Positions 48,401 through 59,869 of a stretch of DNA of 64,000 nucleotides are shown here, piece after piece; position 1 is the first letter of the stretch, and each line of letters starts with the position of its first letter. The stretch lies in assembly GCF_030463535.1 (NCBI RefSeq), contig NC_132891.1, positions 10,342,949-10,406,948 of the forward strand, written 5' to 3'. The notes under the pieces were generated by a model that ran no database searches, was not told where the DNA came from, and was given only the letters and a program-made list of their open reading frames with translations. The translations under genes and the position numbers were made by a program. The DNA is from Salminus brasiliensis (taxonomy: Eukaryota; Chordata; Actinopteri; Characiformes; Bryconidae).

Positions 48401-49759
48401 GGCTTTTGTAATGTGTGCACTATCCCTTCTATTTGGAATCAACCACATTTAATACGCTGTATAAAATGCTGTAACTCCGAGCACTAGCTGCTGTGGATTC
48501 CTGTGCAGAACTCTGCAGCTAAAAGTGGTTGGGTGTCTGTGCTAGCTCTGCTATGTCTGATACTCACTGTACTGGGCTGAGTTATGGGCTCTCTTGAGCA
48601 GTATCCGGTTAGTGGTGTTAAAAGGAGTTAGTTTTACACACTCTACAAATATTTAAGTTTGGGTCAGATACAGTTAAACACCGCCAGACTGGTGACATTC
48701 TATCCACACACAGATTTCAACACTGGCTTTAGGGGTTTCTGCAGCTGTATGTGCAGTACATGTTTTAGGGCTGAAAACAGCAACGGGAAGCTTGTCTGAA
48801 ATATTTGTGTGCAATATTATTCAACAATAGTCATGGAAGATTCAGAGTAAACATGGCCTTAGGACACTGAATGGCAAATCAGTATCCAAAGACAACAAAT
48901 TGCATATCAACATTTCATAATTTTATATGAAACTCAGACATGTGTAGGTTCACTTGTGGTTTTGGAAAGTGAATAAAATGGCTATATTTGTGTTGTGGAT
49001 ATCATGACTCGTGGGTACTATCACCATCAGTTTTTTTGTATAGCAGCAAATGAATTAGACAGCAGCTGTTGGAATTACCTGTTAAAGAAATAGTTTACCC
49101 CTCATCAAAATGCTTATACTGTAAATACTGATCTTCAAAGGGCATAAAGTTAAATAAATGTCAGTTCATAGAAACAGTGGAGGTCTAGTTGAGGTCTAGA
49201 AGCATCATCTGCACAAGTATTACCTTTACATTAGAATCATCAGAAGAAAGCATTTCCTGTGTCCTCACCACAACATCACAACATCTAAACAAGTCTGATG
49301 CATTTTGGACTGAGGAGGTTAAAATTGATCTTTTTGGCTCCAATTAGCCAAATAAAAAGTGAATTTCAGAATTGCAAAATTTCATGAAAAAAACACTCTC
49401 CAGCGTTAAGCACCGGGGTGGATCGATCATGCAACATCCAGCAAATTCTGGAAGCAAACATCACACTGTCTACTAAAAAGTTGATGTCCCATGCCTACAG
49501 CGGGATAATAATTTTGAACATGACCGTGACCATCGACCTCACTGTCCTCTGACCTAAACATCGTCAGAAATCTGTGGATAGACCTCAAAAGAGCAGTGCC
49601 TGACAGACAGCCCAAGAATCTTACAGAACTAGAAGCCTGTAGAAAAGATGACTAGGGGAAAATACCCCAAACAAGAATAGAAAGACTACTAAGATGCTTA
49701 GTATACTATTAAAGCGGCTGTCAGTGACCATAATACAGGGTGCCCAAACTTTTGCTTTG

Positions 49760-49790
<31 letters not shown>

Positions 49791-52700
49791 GAAACTGTAA
49801 AAATAATAAAATAATAAAAAAATAATACTCCTTAAAACATAAGTTTATGCCTTTTGGAAATCAGGTCATCATTTATTTTTCATAAATTTTCACCAGGGGT
49901 GCCCAAACCTTTGTGTGCCACTGTATGCCCAGTTGCTCCCATGCCCCAAATATATTTGATTAGCCAAGACATGCTTGGTGTCGGACTGCCTCTTCTTTAG
50001 ATTCTTTAATCATACTTGAGCTACCGCTAATCTGATTATCAATACAACGGGTCAATAAATTCCAGTTAGCATTGTCCACACCACATGCTTAAATCATCGC
50101 ACACTTGCTTAAAACCACCTCAACCAGTTAAGTCATCTATAATAGGCCTGCTAATGTGTTTTCTGACACTGGATGACATGCTGTCATCTGCAAAAAATGA
50201 GCTTCTTCACCATCCTGTTCCTTTAAAATGGTCAGAATACAGATTCATCAGGCCACCTGCTGTGTTTCAATGGCTGAAGCTCTCTGCTCAGACAGTAATT
50301 TGTTGATTGGAACACACATGAATGCATAATGAGCCAGTAAGCTGTTATCTTCAGCCTGGGGACCGCATGTTTACTGCTGCAAGTACGCGGGTTGCCTGGC
50401 AACTGCTTGACAGGGTAAACTTTAGGATGCACCGTAGGGAGGAGTTGTGGTTCAGAACATGAGGTTTCTGTGAGAATTATTCAGATATCTGCAGAACCTA
50501 ACTGACTTGAAGGAACGGAGATTACGATATAAGAAAACAACAGTTGTTACAGAGAGACATTTGTAACACTTCATATTCCAGTTTAATGATCATTTTGACT
50601 AATCCCCTCTGTCTCGCTAAAGCCTGCTGGCAAACCCCCAGTGAGGTTAACACAGAAAACACACACTGGCGTGCAGGCTGCCTTGCGTATTCACACTTTC
50701 CCTCTCACACACACATTCACACACACACTTACAGAAATGATTAGCCTGTGCGGTGTTGTTTAAATATAGTTTCCCACCTTGAAGTCCTCATCAATCAAGA
50801 AGTCGCAGCCAATCAGATCAAAGTAACCCAGTTTACACTGCAGCTTAGCTTTGACAGCCAGAAAGCACTGTGTCATAATCTGCTGCATTCGCTTCTGTGA
50901 AAGCAAACACACAAACACACACACACACACACAATTCATTTAATATTTACCAGTGTTGCTTGGACCTTAGCCTATAGTCTTTTTAACTGGAAGCTTATTT
51001 TAAAAGAAACATTTTTTATATAAAAATATTTTCAACATTCATAGATATATTTATGTCCCCTTAAACTGTACTGCTAAGACCTTATATACAGTGAAATATT
51101 ATGCTCTATCTTCCTAACTGAATGGAAGTCAATGTAAAATGTTTTTAAATATTGAGCTATTTTATTCCAAGTCATTTTTGAGCATTTCTATTGGTTAAGT
51201 AATCACAAAATGATAAAGAATACACAATATGGACAATATGAAGAACAACTTCCAGATTTATAATATGTTAAAATATGGAAATACAAGGTTGTTGCCTGAT
51301 AACATTGTGATATATTGTGACATCTACTGAAGTGAATTAGTGAGGAAATATTTTGCATTTATTCATTTTTAGACAACATTTTAGGCCGTAATGTTTAGTT
51401 AATAATAATAAAAAAATAAAAGCCCAGGAAAGGATAAAATGGGAATATTAGGAACTAACACCCTGTGCTGACATTGGATCCTGGATTTACTAAGAAGTTC
51501 CTCTGTAAATTATTCTAATATAACTTTTAATTGCTTATTTTACAAACATAGCAGGACTTGAATATGGGGTTTAGGCTGCTATAGCTATCTCTAGTTATAC
51601 CAGCATGCACAGGCAGGACATTGGCAGGATGTAGAGTTATTAATGTATACCAAGATCAAATATCAATGTTTTCTACATTTGTTGTGAATGATTTACCTTG
51701 TACAAAGGTTGTACCATACAGGTCCACTGGCAGGTATGTCACACAGTTGAGTACATCAAAAACGTAAGCCTAAGCTATTTTTCTGTAACTAAAGCTATTT
51801 TACATGCTATTTAACACTCTCCACCCCGCATTTAAGTGAAATTATTTTTTTTTTCTTATATCAAGAGTACACTACACTAAATAGTTTCCACTGCAAAATG
51901 AGAAAAAAAGTCTTTTTAAGATTTGGTAATTAGAATTTTAACATACTGTTAAGTGGACTATGTAGACTACTCCCAGTTTGCAGTCTAGCTGAACATGTTC
52001 CACTGATGTTGCTGTTTAGTGCAGCTAAAACAGGCTAAACTAAACGGAAGGAAATGACAAGTTCACTTTAAAGGTGACCTAGTTTGTGCCAGAATTCACA
52101 ATAGCATTAAAAACAAAACTGAAACTAAATGAAAGCTGAAGTAAAGCTCTTCCCTTTCAGAGCAGAAACAACTCTAAATCAAAACTGTGAATAGTCTTTA
52201 CAGCTGTCTGAAACTAAACTGAAACTGAAAACCAAAATGTAAAAAACTAAGTCAAGATAACAACAAAAAGGTTGGGGCCGCTGTTGCTTGCTATATTTAG
52301 TCTCTAAGCCCATGTATTGATCTAAGGTCTAAGGATATTAAAGCCTTTCTAAATGTGCTAAACAAAACCTGAAACAAAAACATGAAGTAAAATTGTTAAT
52401 TGTTTAAAACAGCTGTTGTGAATGTGATTATGTACTAACTAAACCCGCTCAACCTCTGGTGATTTTATTGTTAATCCAATCCTAATAGGGCCTAATTGTC
52501 ATTTGAGTATTAATGAAAGCAGCTATCTAGCTGCTGTGCTCAATATGTGCTCAAATGTAACATTCTACACACTGGTGTATGCACATAATGTCGCTGTTCA
52601 ATGAAAACCATGTACCTCCAAAATGGTGACATTACAGGAGAGGGCAAAACTGTCCTTAACTTTGAATAGTCAATGTCAATGCAAAATAAGAGTTTATTCC

Positions 52701-55700
52701 AAATAATTTAGAGCATTTCTATTGGTCCATTCATCTAGAATTATCTACACAGTGAACAAAGCAGCTACAGGCTTTAAAACCATGTAGAAAACAAAAAATG
52801 GAGATACATGGTTTTTATTAGACAGCAGCAATATACACACTACCTGGTTGAGGATTAGGCATTGTAGCTAAACAGAAACCTGATTTAACTGCTTTCCAAA
52901 CATTACTAGTGTACAGAATAAAACTCACTGCAAAAACACCCAAAACCCAGTCTCTCGGTAGACCCTTGGTCTCCATGAACTTCTCATTAACGTAGTCATT
53001 GAAGCGCTCCATGGACCAGACTGTTTCTTCCTTCAGCACGCTGTACAGTGGGTTCTTCTTCTGCATGTACTGCATTAAGAAATGTCTCAGTGAGTGAGGA
53101 TGTCTCAGTGGCACAGAATATATCATGTTAAAAAAGGAAAGACTTACTTGGTTGGTCAAGTGTGCAGTGAGGTTGTAGGAGTTGAGGTCGTAAAGGTCAC
53201 ATGTCAGTCGAACGTAACCATGGCGAAAGAACACCACGTATGGTGTGGTGCAGGCGATAAGTAGGTATGATCTTACATCAAATTTTTTGCCTTTGAGGAG
53301 CAAGGGGTTCTGGATGTACCTAAAAAATAATAAAAACAAGGATCTAATATGTCAGATCTAAAAGCTAGAAAGGCTGAAAGTGCATTTGGCATTTTTAATA
53401 AAACCTGACTGCGTCTACCTTTGAAAAGAGACATTCTTAGCTTGCTAATAAAGAATTACATGTCATTAGCACACATGGACAGTGTCCGTGTTCAGGGATT
53501 GTTTTGACCCTGCAGATTTACACAGTGCTCTAACTGTGCTAACGGACATATCTGAAGAACACCACGTCCTGTAATACCTTGTGAGTATAAAAAAAACAAC
53601 AACACTGTGACTGACATTTAATACATTTCCCACTGTCCCACCTCTCCCAAAATGCTGATTTTAATAGCTCTTCTGTAGTCTCTGAGTTAAAATACAGCCT
53701 CTGATAGGTTGTGGATTTCTTTAAGTAAGCGGATGACCTTAAATTAAAAAAATTAGAGTCAAAATTTATTTGGCAAGCTGGGTTTGATCCCTTTTTTGGA
53801 CTGGTCCCAGTACCCTGGGAAAGCTGAAACTTCAATTTATATATGAACATATAAACTGAATATAGCAAGACAGTTCTTCAAGTAGAGGTTCTTCACTGTA
53901 CGAACCGTTGAGCAATCTGAGCTTGTGGCATACGAAAAGGACTCTTCCCGTTCATTAGGATGTTTTTTTTCTCCATCCTGTCTCTGAAAGCTGTGATGTC
54001 TTCCAAGGTCCGTAGAAGGAAAATACCTCGCCCCTGGTTCAGGCCTGTTGGCTTGCAGATCCACATGTTCTCTCTGGCGGCATGTAGTTCTAAAAACCAG
54101 GGACAGAATGCATGATACAAACAAAGGAACACTGGCCTGATTTGACTTAACAAAGTCACTGTCTGATATTTTAGAGAGAGACCACCAGGACGTTCTTTGA
54201 CCTGTCATAAAATGTTGTATTATTGGTTAATTTACAGAAAAAGGAAGAAGAGAGGGAGAACTCGATTCGGATGGCCTTTTCTTTGTGTTAGAAAGCCCCC
54301 CCCTCCATGTGTGTAGCCATGAATGATAGATGACAGGGTTAAAGGGGGGGGGGGGTGATGGGGTGGTGGAGGGTTGTACAGACTTGTCATAGACACGTGA
54401 GCAAGGTAGAGATGGAATTTAAAGGACGTTAGATTAGGAAGAAGTGGCTTCAGGCATGTTCCTCCTCCCAAAATTCAGTTATTTCATAACTCCACATAAC
54501 AGCAAAATTCCCATTTACCTTCTTGCTGAGCAAAGAAAGCTTCCCTCTCATCTTTCACATCCATGCGGAATGTCTCTGGGAAAAACTCGTCCATCTTCAT
54601 CCTCCTACAAAACACATACCAGTTCCTTTCAGAATTTGTCCAAGTTCAAAAAGCTCAAAATTTAACATCTCTCCGATATGAATGTTATAAAGCTATTATT
54701 AATAAAATATCTATGGTGTGTGGTGTTGACCTGAAGGGTCTGGGATTGGTCTTGCTGCTGACCCTCTCGTACTCTCGTAGACTGTTGAGGAGGCCTATTT
54801 TAGTGGTCAGGACTTTGTTGTTTGGGATCTGGTACACCAGCTGTTCTCCTTGAATAACAAAAAGAGGTTTTTGAAACAGCCGAAATAAAACACAAGTGGA
54901 GTAAGTGTGCTGTTAAATTCAGTGTTTCTGTAGAATCACCTGCTCTGAAGCTGTAGTAAGTGCATGGAGCTTTAAGTTCACACCACTTTAGTTTGTAGTC
55001 CTCTCGAGTCTTGTTATGAATACGCTGCCAGCCTCTGCTTTCGCAGTATGGAATGACTCTGAACATATAAAAAAATTAATATTGCACTTGAATATTGTGG
55101 ACACGTTTCTTGACCTCTTGAAGAGCCCAAAATTGTTCTTGTAATGAATTTTTATAAAATTCTTTTTTAAATGTCGCAGTCACGCAAAAACCTCATGTCT
55201 CCAAATAGGCAACTTTACAGGGGTAGAAAAAAACTCATTAACTTTTAATGGAAACCAATATAAAAAAGTAATTGTAGAGCATTTCTGTTGGTCCATTCAC
55301 CATGTTTTTTTTCTGTCTTTCCTCATAGTTTATTACCGCCATCCATAACCAACCTGCGTGAAATTCCTCCCAGCACTAGCAATGCCCCAGACACTAGGAG
55401 TGTAAGACCTTAATACATGTCCTCCAATAAATGTGAAGATGCTGATACGATATTGCCAGGCAGCCGACACACTTGAAGGACAGCAGAGAGTCCGCCTTCA
55501 ACTAACAGATGCCTTTGCGGCCAATATCGCTTTAAGAGTGATGATGGGCGAGAGCACCATGTACCCACTTAAGGAGAGCACGGCAATTGTGCCCACTCCA
55601 GCCACGGGTGGCAAAGCGGCATGGCTTTTAAATTAAATAAACAATTAAATGGTAATTAAATAAACCTGTTATTAATTAAACATTTATTTTGATGCTGTTT

Positions 55701-57310
55701 TGATGCTTAGCGACTGGTATATGTAAATGAGCTAGGTTCTGATTGGCTGCCCTATATTGTGCCAGACTGAGGCACTCCTAATAACCTTAGTGTGAATAGG
55801 TGGAGCTGAACTGCTGCAAACGGAATAGGCGGATATTGTTGATGTGACATCACTAAAGTAATATATTAATAATGAGCTATTTTTGACCTATAGTTCTCAT
55901 TTATGGATTGTATGAGCTTAAACAATGTTTAATCATACATCAAACAAAAAAAAAGAAAACTTTAAACTCGACATGCCTTTGTGTGGGACCACACGAGATG
56001 GCAGAAGCCTGTGATTGTAATAACAAGAGTAATCGCATACAGCTGGGGTATGATCCAAAGCACTTAGATATATGCCAATTGAAACAGAAAGCCTCTAAAA
56101 TGCTTCGTTTCCTTTCCTTAACAATCCTTTAAGGATACATTTGTGCACCTGTGTGGCAAAGCTTACATCAGATGACCTCTGTGAAGTGTGGAATTTTAGA
56201 AATAATCACCCTCGTGAGCCAGGGCTGGTCAGTCTCAACCACTCACATGGAGGCCCCGTTTCCACCTCCAAAAAAGAAGAAGGGTCCAGGTCCCCGTGGC
56301 TCTTCTGGACACTTCTGGTCTCCATCCCTGTTCCTCTGAGGATGGTGCACCTGCACTGTCCCTTTCTGCTGCTTTGTACTTGACCTCTTGTTCACGACCA
56401 GGTTATGCTGGACCACACAGACGTCTGACCGGTCATACATGCAAAAAGATAAAGCACGGTTGTGTTTTCATTAAAGTGTTATTAAAGCATTTAACTTCTG
56501 AGTTCAATTAAATGGAGTCTTCAAGCAAGGGAAACGCTAAAAGCATTCTCTGACACTAGACCATAGCTATAGGGCACCAGACCTGTAGGAATTGTTGAAT
56601 ATTATCCTATAAGAGTGGATTAGATCATGGCAGAGGGGATTAACAGTGTCAAAGAGGACCTTGATCCAACAAGGTGTTTAATTAATCTCAGCAGTCCTCT
56701 GTAGCCAGTCAAACTCATGCACACTTGGGGTCGATTCAGAGCTAACCCTTTAATCAGGTTTTACATTATTAAGGACAGACACAGAGCTGGGTGTTATTCA
56801 CAAAGAAGGCCTCCTCTCATTAAAGCACAACATTGGCCATATCCCCTCTGCTACTGGCTCCATTAAATGCCCCCCAATTGTAAACCCATTCTCAGCAAGT
56901 CCAGTGTGTATCTCAGGAGATTAATTAACATATGGCCTGGGCAGTCTGCTGTAATGAATAGTGTAGATCTAGAGCCAGAGTTAATGAAAGTCTTTCCCCT
57001 CACCCGTACACACGCATATACATATACACATATACACACCTGGTGCAGCTCCATCTGCCTGGGTCACATGTTCTCCATTCATCCCTTGAGCATTCCGCCT
57101 TCTCCTGTGTGTCTCGTTCCTGTTCTGCTGTTTATCTTCACCTACACCCTCCACCTCCACCTCCTTCCCCCCTTGCATTTCAGCCTCAACCTCCTCCCGC
57201 TTCTTCATACTGTCTTTAGCATCTCCACCGACACGCTCTTCACCCTGCAGCTGTCCCGCAAGAAACTCCTCACTCCTCCGAGCGGGCTCTCCCCAGCTGG
57301 ATGATGACAT
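45477..57310 (-). CDS. ttll10: Tubulin tyrosine ligase-like 10 (tubulin polyglycylase), complete
   Basis: Eleven coding exons in gene order: 57310-57040, 56424-56247, 55058-54940, 54848-54731, 54604-54519, 54089-53906, 53319-53148, 53069-52929, 50894-50778, 47226-47133 and 46408-45477. The total is 2412 nt, giving 803 aa, all in phase. Residues 1-135 are Glu/Arg-rich and low-complexity. The TTL/ATP-grasp core is about 140-505: GGGNGAS; WICKPTGLNQGRGIFLL with K270 and G277-I280; KKFDVRSYLL with R335; HLTNQYMQKK; LGYFDLIGCDFLID with D454; VWLLEMNCNPALHTNCEVLK with E467 and N469. These match human TTLL10 closely. Known role: ligation of glycine side chains to tubulin and other proteins in ciliated cells, elongating chains begun by TTLL3/8. 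The last exon encodes a Ser/Thr-rich tail of about 310 residues with no recognised domain. The donors at 54730 (gtcaac) and 53905 (gttcgt) are weak. The N-terminal exon is the least certain part. Confidence 0.92.
46755..46920. repeat. Foldback-type repeat, ttll10 last intron
   Basis: CTCTTCAACTCATGTCCTGT at the left and CAGTCCTCCAGGTTTAGAGT at the right are imperfect inverted arms flanking AACACACCTGGTTTAACACA. Confidence 0.45.
47524..47825 (+). mobile_element. Tc1-like fragment, duplicate 1
   Basis: From GGTCTAGAAGCATCATCTGC to AAAAAGTTGATGTCCCATCG. Nearly identical to 49192-49494 and in the same orientation. It breaks off where the second copy continues. Confidence 0.8.
49192..49918 (+). 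mobile_element. Tc1-like relic, duplicate 2, with longer right part
   Basis: Repeats 47524-47825, then continues through CCGTGACCATCGACCTCACT to CAGGGTGCCCAAACTTTTGC at about 49737, a poly(T) tract (49768-49790) and GGGGTGCCCAAACCTTTG. Stops break every frame. It lies in the 3.5-kb ttll10 intron. Confidence 0.65.
50895..52928. other. ttll10 intron, mostly unassigned
   Basis: AT-rich. It holds a CA run at about 50905-50932 and two copies of the GAGCATTTCTATTGG dispersed repeat (about 51120-51290 and 52560-52815). No coding sequence seen. Confidence 0.45.
55330..55640. repeat. Unidentified complex sequence, probable dispersed repeat
   Basis: A GC-richer block in an AT-rich ttll10 intron, with GCCGACACACTTGAAGGACA and a 67-aa open frame (55433-55636). 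It looks like an inserted element, possibly an inverted SINE, because composition shifts sharply at both sides. I could not place it. Confidence 0.3.
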
Positions 57311-57729
57311 CACTGCCGCTGACCTAGATTGCTGGAGTGTAACGAGGATTTTCCATCCACCGTGTCATCAGGGCCTGCCCACCTGTGACTGACCTGCGCG
57401 GAGGCCGGCAACACAGCAAGCTGCATGAGTGCAGAAGTCTACACATCTTTGCTGTGATTACTGGGGTGTTAAACTAGAGGCGTGCTTTCACCAAAATAGG
57501 CCAAAGTATCAGGAACTGTTTACCGCAGAGACTTAATTTCTAATCTTGAAGGGCCGTTAACATGGAAAACTGAATTTTCTGACTTCTCTGAAGGAGTTTA
57601 AAGACATTGGAGGTTTAAAATGCACCATCCGTTCCCCTACCCCAAGTCATTTGCATGTGTTTTAGCTGGGAAAGCTTTTAGAATGGGGAACAGTGCATCT
57701 GTGCAGGACAACCATTCAGAATGGAGGTT

Positions 57730-58260
57730 ATTTACATATGTGTTAAAGGCACAGTAGCTCCAATTTGTGTGTTTTTTCACTTTTTTACCTAATTTGAATG
57801 GCAGTTGTCCTGTACACTGTACTTTACATTGAGTGGCATTGAAGGTTAAGAATTTTTTTTTTCCCCTTGCCTGTAAAGTTACCATTTTAGAGATGCAAGG
57901 TTTTGTGTGACAGCAAAAAAATATACACAGTGTATAAAATAGAACAAAACAGAAGATTAACTGCAAATGCTTGTAGAATAAGTAACCTTTTTAATTGGAT
58001 TGATTGGATTGATGTGTTGAGTAACTATGTTAAAAAGGGTCTTGGGGCTGCCCAAGCTTTTAACATGAAATATGAAAAATAAATAAAAAATCATTCCCAT
58101 AAAGTGGACTGTTCTAAAAATGCTCTAAGGTTGTCCTCTTTATCTAGTGTAAACTCTTCATAATCAGTCTTGGACCAGCCAAACCAAGGTAGAGAAGGTA
58201 CAGTGCAGATTCTCAGCTGATATCTAATCTGAACAATAAAGAAAAGGTGTTTTTTTTTTA
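57730..58260. other. Noncoding upstream of ttll10
   Basis: Contains one copy of the ATTTTAGAGATGCAAGGTTT dispersed repeat (about 57720-57915). The remainder, to the putative noncoding first exon near 58260-58380, shows nothing. Confidence 0.35.
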
Positions 58261-58398
58261 CCTCAGTGAAAGAATCAGTGCATCTAAACTGGCTGTTGAG
58301 GAACGATAGGCTGCCAGCTTGCTGTTGTGCAGTCAGCCCATACGCCGAAGGCACTGAGGCAGAGTTACAAACAGTATGAACAAACTAACCAGAGCAAA

Positions 58399-58441
58399 GT
58401 AAACAGCTCCCCGTTGCCTGGAAACTCGGTGTCCTGGTAAC
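58399..58441 (-). promoter_or_regulatory. Ciliary-type regulatory cluster: forkhead site plus two X-box-like sites
   Basis: Within 43 bp lie GTAAACA (58399-58405, forkhead/FOXJ1 type), GTTGCC-T-GGAAAC (58413-58425) and GTGTCC-T-GGTAAC (58429-58441). The first X-box fits the RFX half-site pattern RYYNYY-N-RRNRAC fully. The second fits its right half and is off at one position on the left. RFX factors and FOXJ1 are known to drive ciliary genes together, and TTLL10 is a ciliary enzyme. The cluster is about 1.1 kb upstream of the ttll10 ATG. An acceptor-like sequence just upstream of that ATG (caatctag at about 57322) and a donor-like GAG/GTAAAA near 58260 suggest a noncoding first exon between them. 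The role is inferred from motif and position only. Confidence 0.5.
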
Positions 58442-59089
58442 AGTTTCTCATTGTGAACAGAACCTCAGAACAATAGAAGTTAAGGAAATGATTCCACGCC
58501 TTCTCCAAAGCAAGCTCTGGGTTTTAAAGTCATTCAATATTAATAGTCACCAAGCTCATTGTTTTGGCACAGAAGTAATATGAGAACAGAGTGAGTGTCA
58601 ATCGTAATGGATTTGTGTGGTGGGGGGTTTCATCCCATTGTGTGTGATTAGGTGTAAAATAACAATTGCCACGGGGCAACGGGGTCTGGCGTCAAATATA
58701 ACAAAAACACATCCCAGCTCTGTTCTCCCCAACCATTGTACTGTTAAATAAAAAACCCACTTCAGGCTGCTTTTTATAGACTGTAAATATGAATTTGATA
58801 TAATATTTAAGTATTGTTATATGTAGTGGAGTGATTCAATAATTGTGGGTGAGTTATTATTAGAATATAGGTTTTACCAAATAACATTTGAACAAATTCA
58901 GGAAAAGAGAGGGTATAGCTTTTCATTCACTCTTACTTCTGTACATACACTATTATCTCCTGTACTGCATAACAGCTGCTTTTTGTAACCTTTTGGGCCT
59001 ACATTATAGTCTAAAGCCTAGAAGTAGCTTCCATACTGTATTAAAAAAAAGTAAACTTCTGAAAATCAAGGTTTTAAGTGAGATCTAAA

Positions 59090-59470
59090 CGTTACGGACT
59101 AAAGTATTAGGACACCTGCCCAATTCATTTGTTTCAAGGGTATTACTACAGAGTTTATCCTGCTTTTGTTGGAGTAACTGTCTTTACTGTGGATTATCAG
59201 CGCCCTACCTCACCCCCAACGCCTAGCTCAGTGCTGGAGGCCGTTATACCCCTCAAGCCCTAGTCTAGGCATCAGGCATAATGCCATTAGGTTCATGTTT
59301 ATCTGCTTTAGAGAGTCCTATTCTATTGACAGGGCCTCTCTACAGCTGCCAGACAAGCTGTGTGTGTGCACAGCTTGTGTGTGTGTCCACATCTGTGTCA
59401 GCAGTAGGGGCAACTTAAAGTAGCTAAAAGCAGTCAAGGAATGCAGTTTTTCAAACATTTGGACGTATAG
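59090..59470 (+). mobile_element. MITE, CACTATATGGACAAAAGT family, copy 7
   Basis: Starts ACGGACTAAAGTATTAGGAC and ends AAACATTTGGACGTATAGCG. It has the TTTTGTTGGAGTAACTGTC block and GACAAGCTGTGTGTGTG. More diverged than the 32-kb copy. Confidence 0.65.
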
Positions 59471-59815
59471 CGTAGCTTTAAGTTTCAGTATACAGTCATG
59501 TTGGTTTCGAGATAGGAAGAGCAGCCTAAACACAGAGTTGTTACTTTGGTGAAATTATGTTTTTAGGATGATGTAAACAGAGGTGGCTAGAATACAATAT
59601 TATCAAGATATGAGTGAAAATCAGAACAAAACAGATGTAAAGTAGTTGTAAAGTAGTTCAGGTGCTATGACCAGTGTAACATGATTCAATTAAACACTAA
59701 ATATGTTGTTCTAAAATGTAGATTAATATAATATTACTCAAATAAAAGGTTAGTCAAAAATAGTAAACCCATAAAAAAGTAGATCACTTTCCTCACACAT
59801 GCATTAAGTAATGCT

Positions 59816-59816
59816 A

Positions 59817-59852
<36 letters not shown>
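59816..59852. repeat. (AAT)n microsatellite
   Basis: About ten AAT units followed by AAATAAATAAG. Confidence 0.9.
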
Positions 59853-59855
<3 letters not shown>

Positions 59856-59869
59856 AGTAAAAATCTATG

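Noticed and set aside
53539..53868. 109-codon open frame between ttll10 exons
   Set aside because: Lies wholly within an intron, with no TTL similarity. The flanking exons join in phase without it.
58091..58354. 87-codon minus-strand open frame as the ttll10 start exon
   Set aside because: It lacks an ATG at its start and passes through a donor-like GTAAAA. At most it covers a noncoding first exon; the ATG at 57310 gives a consistent full reading frame.
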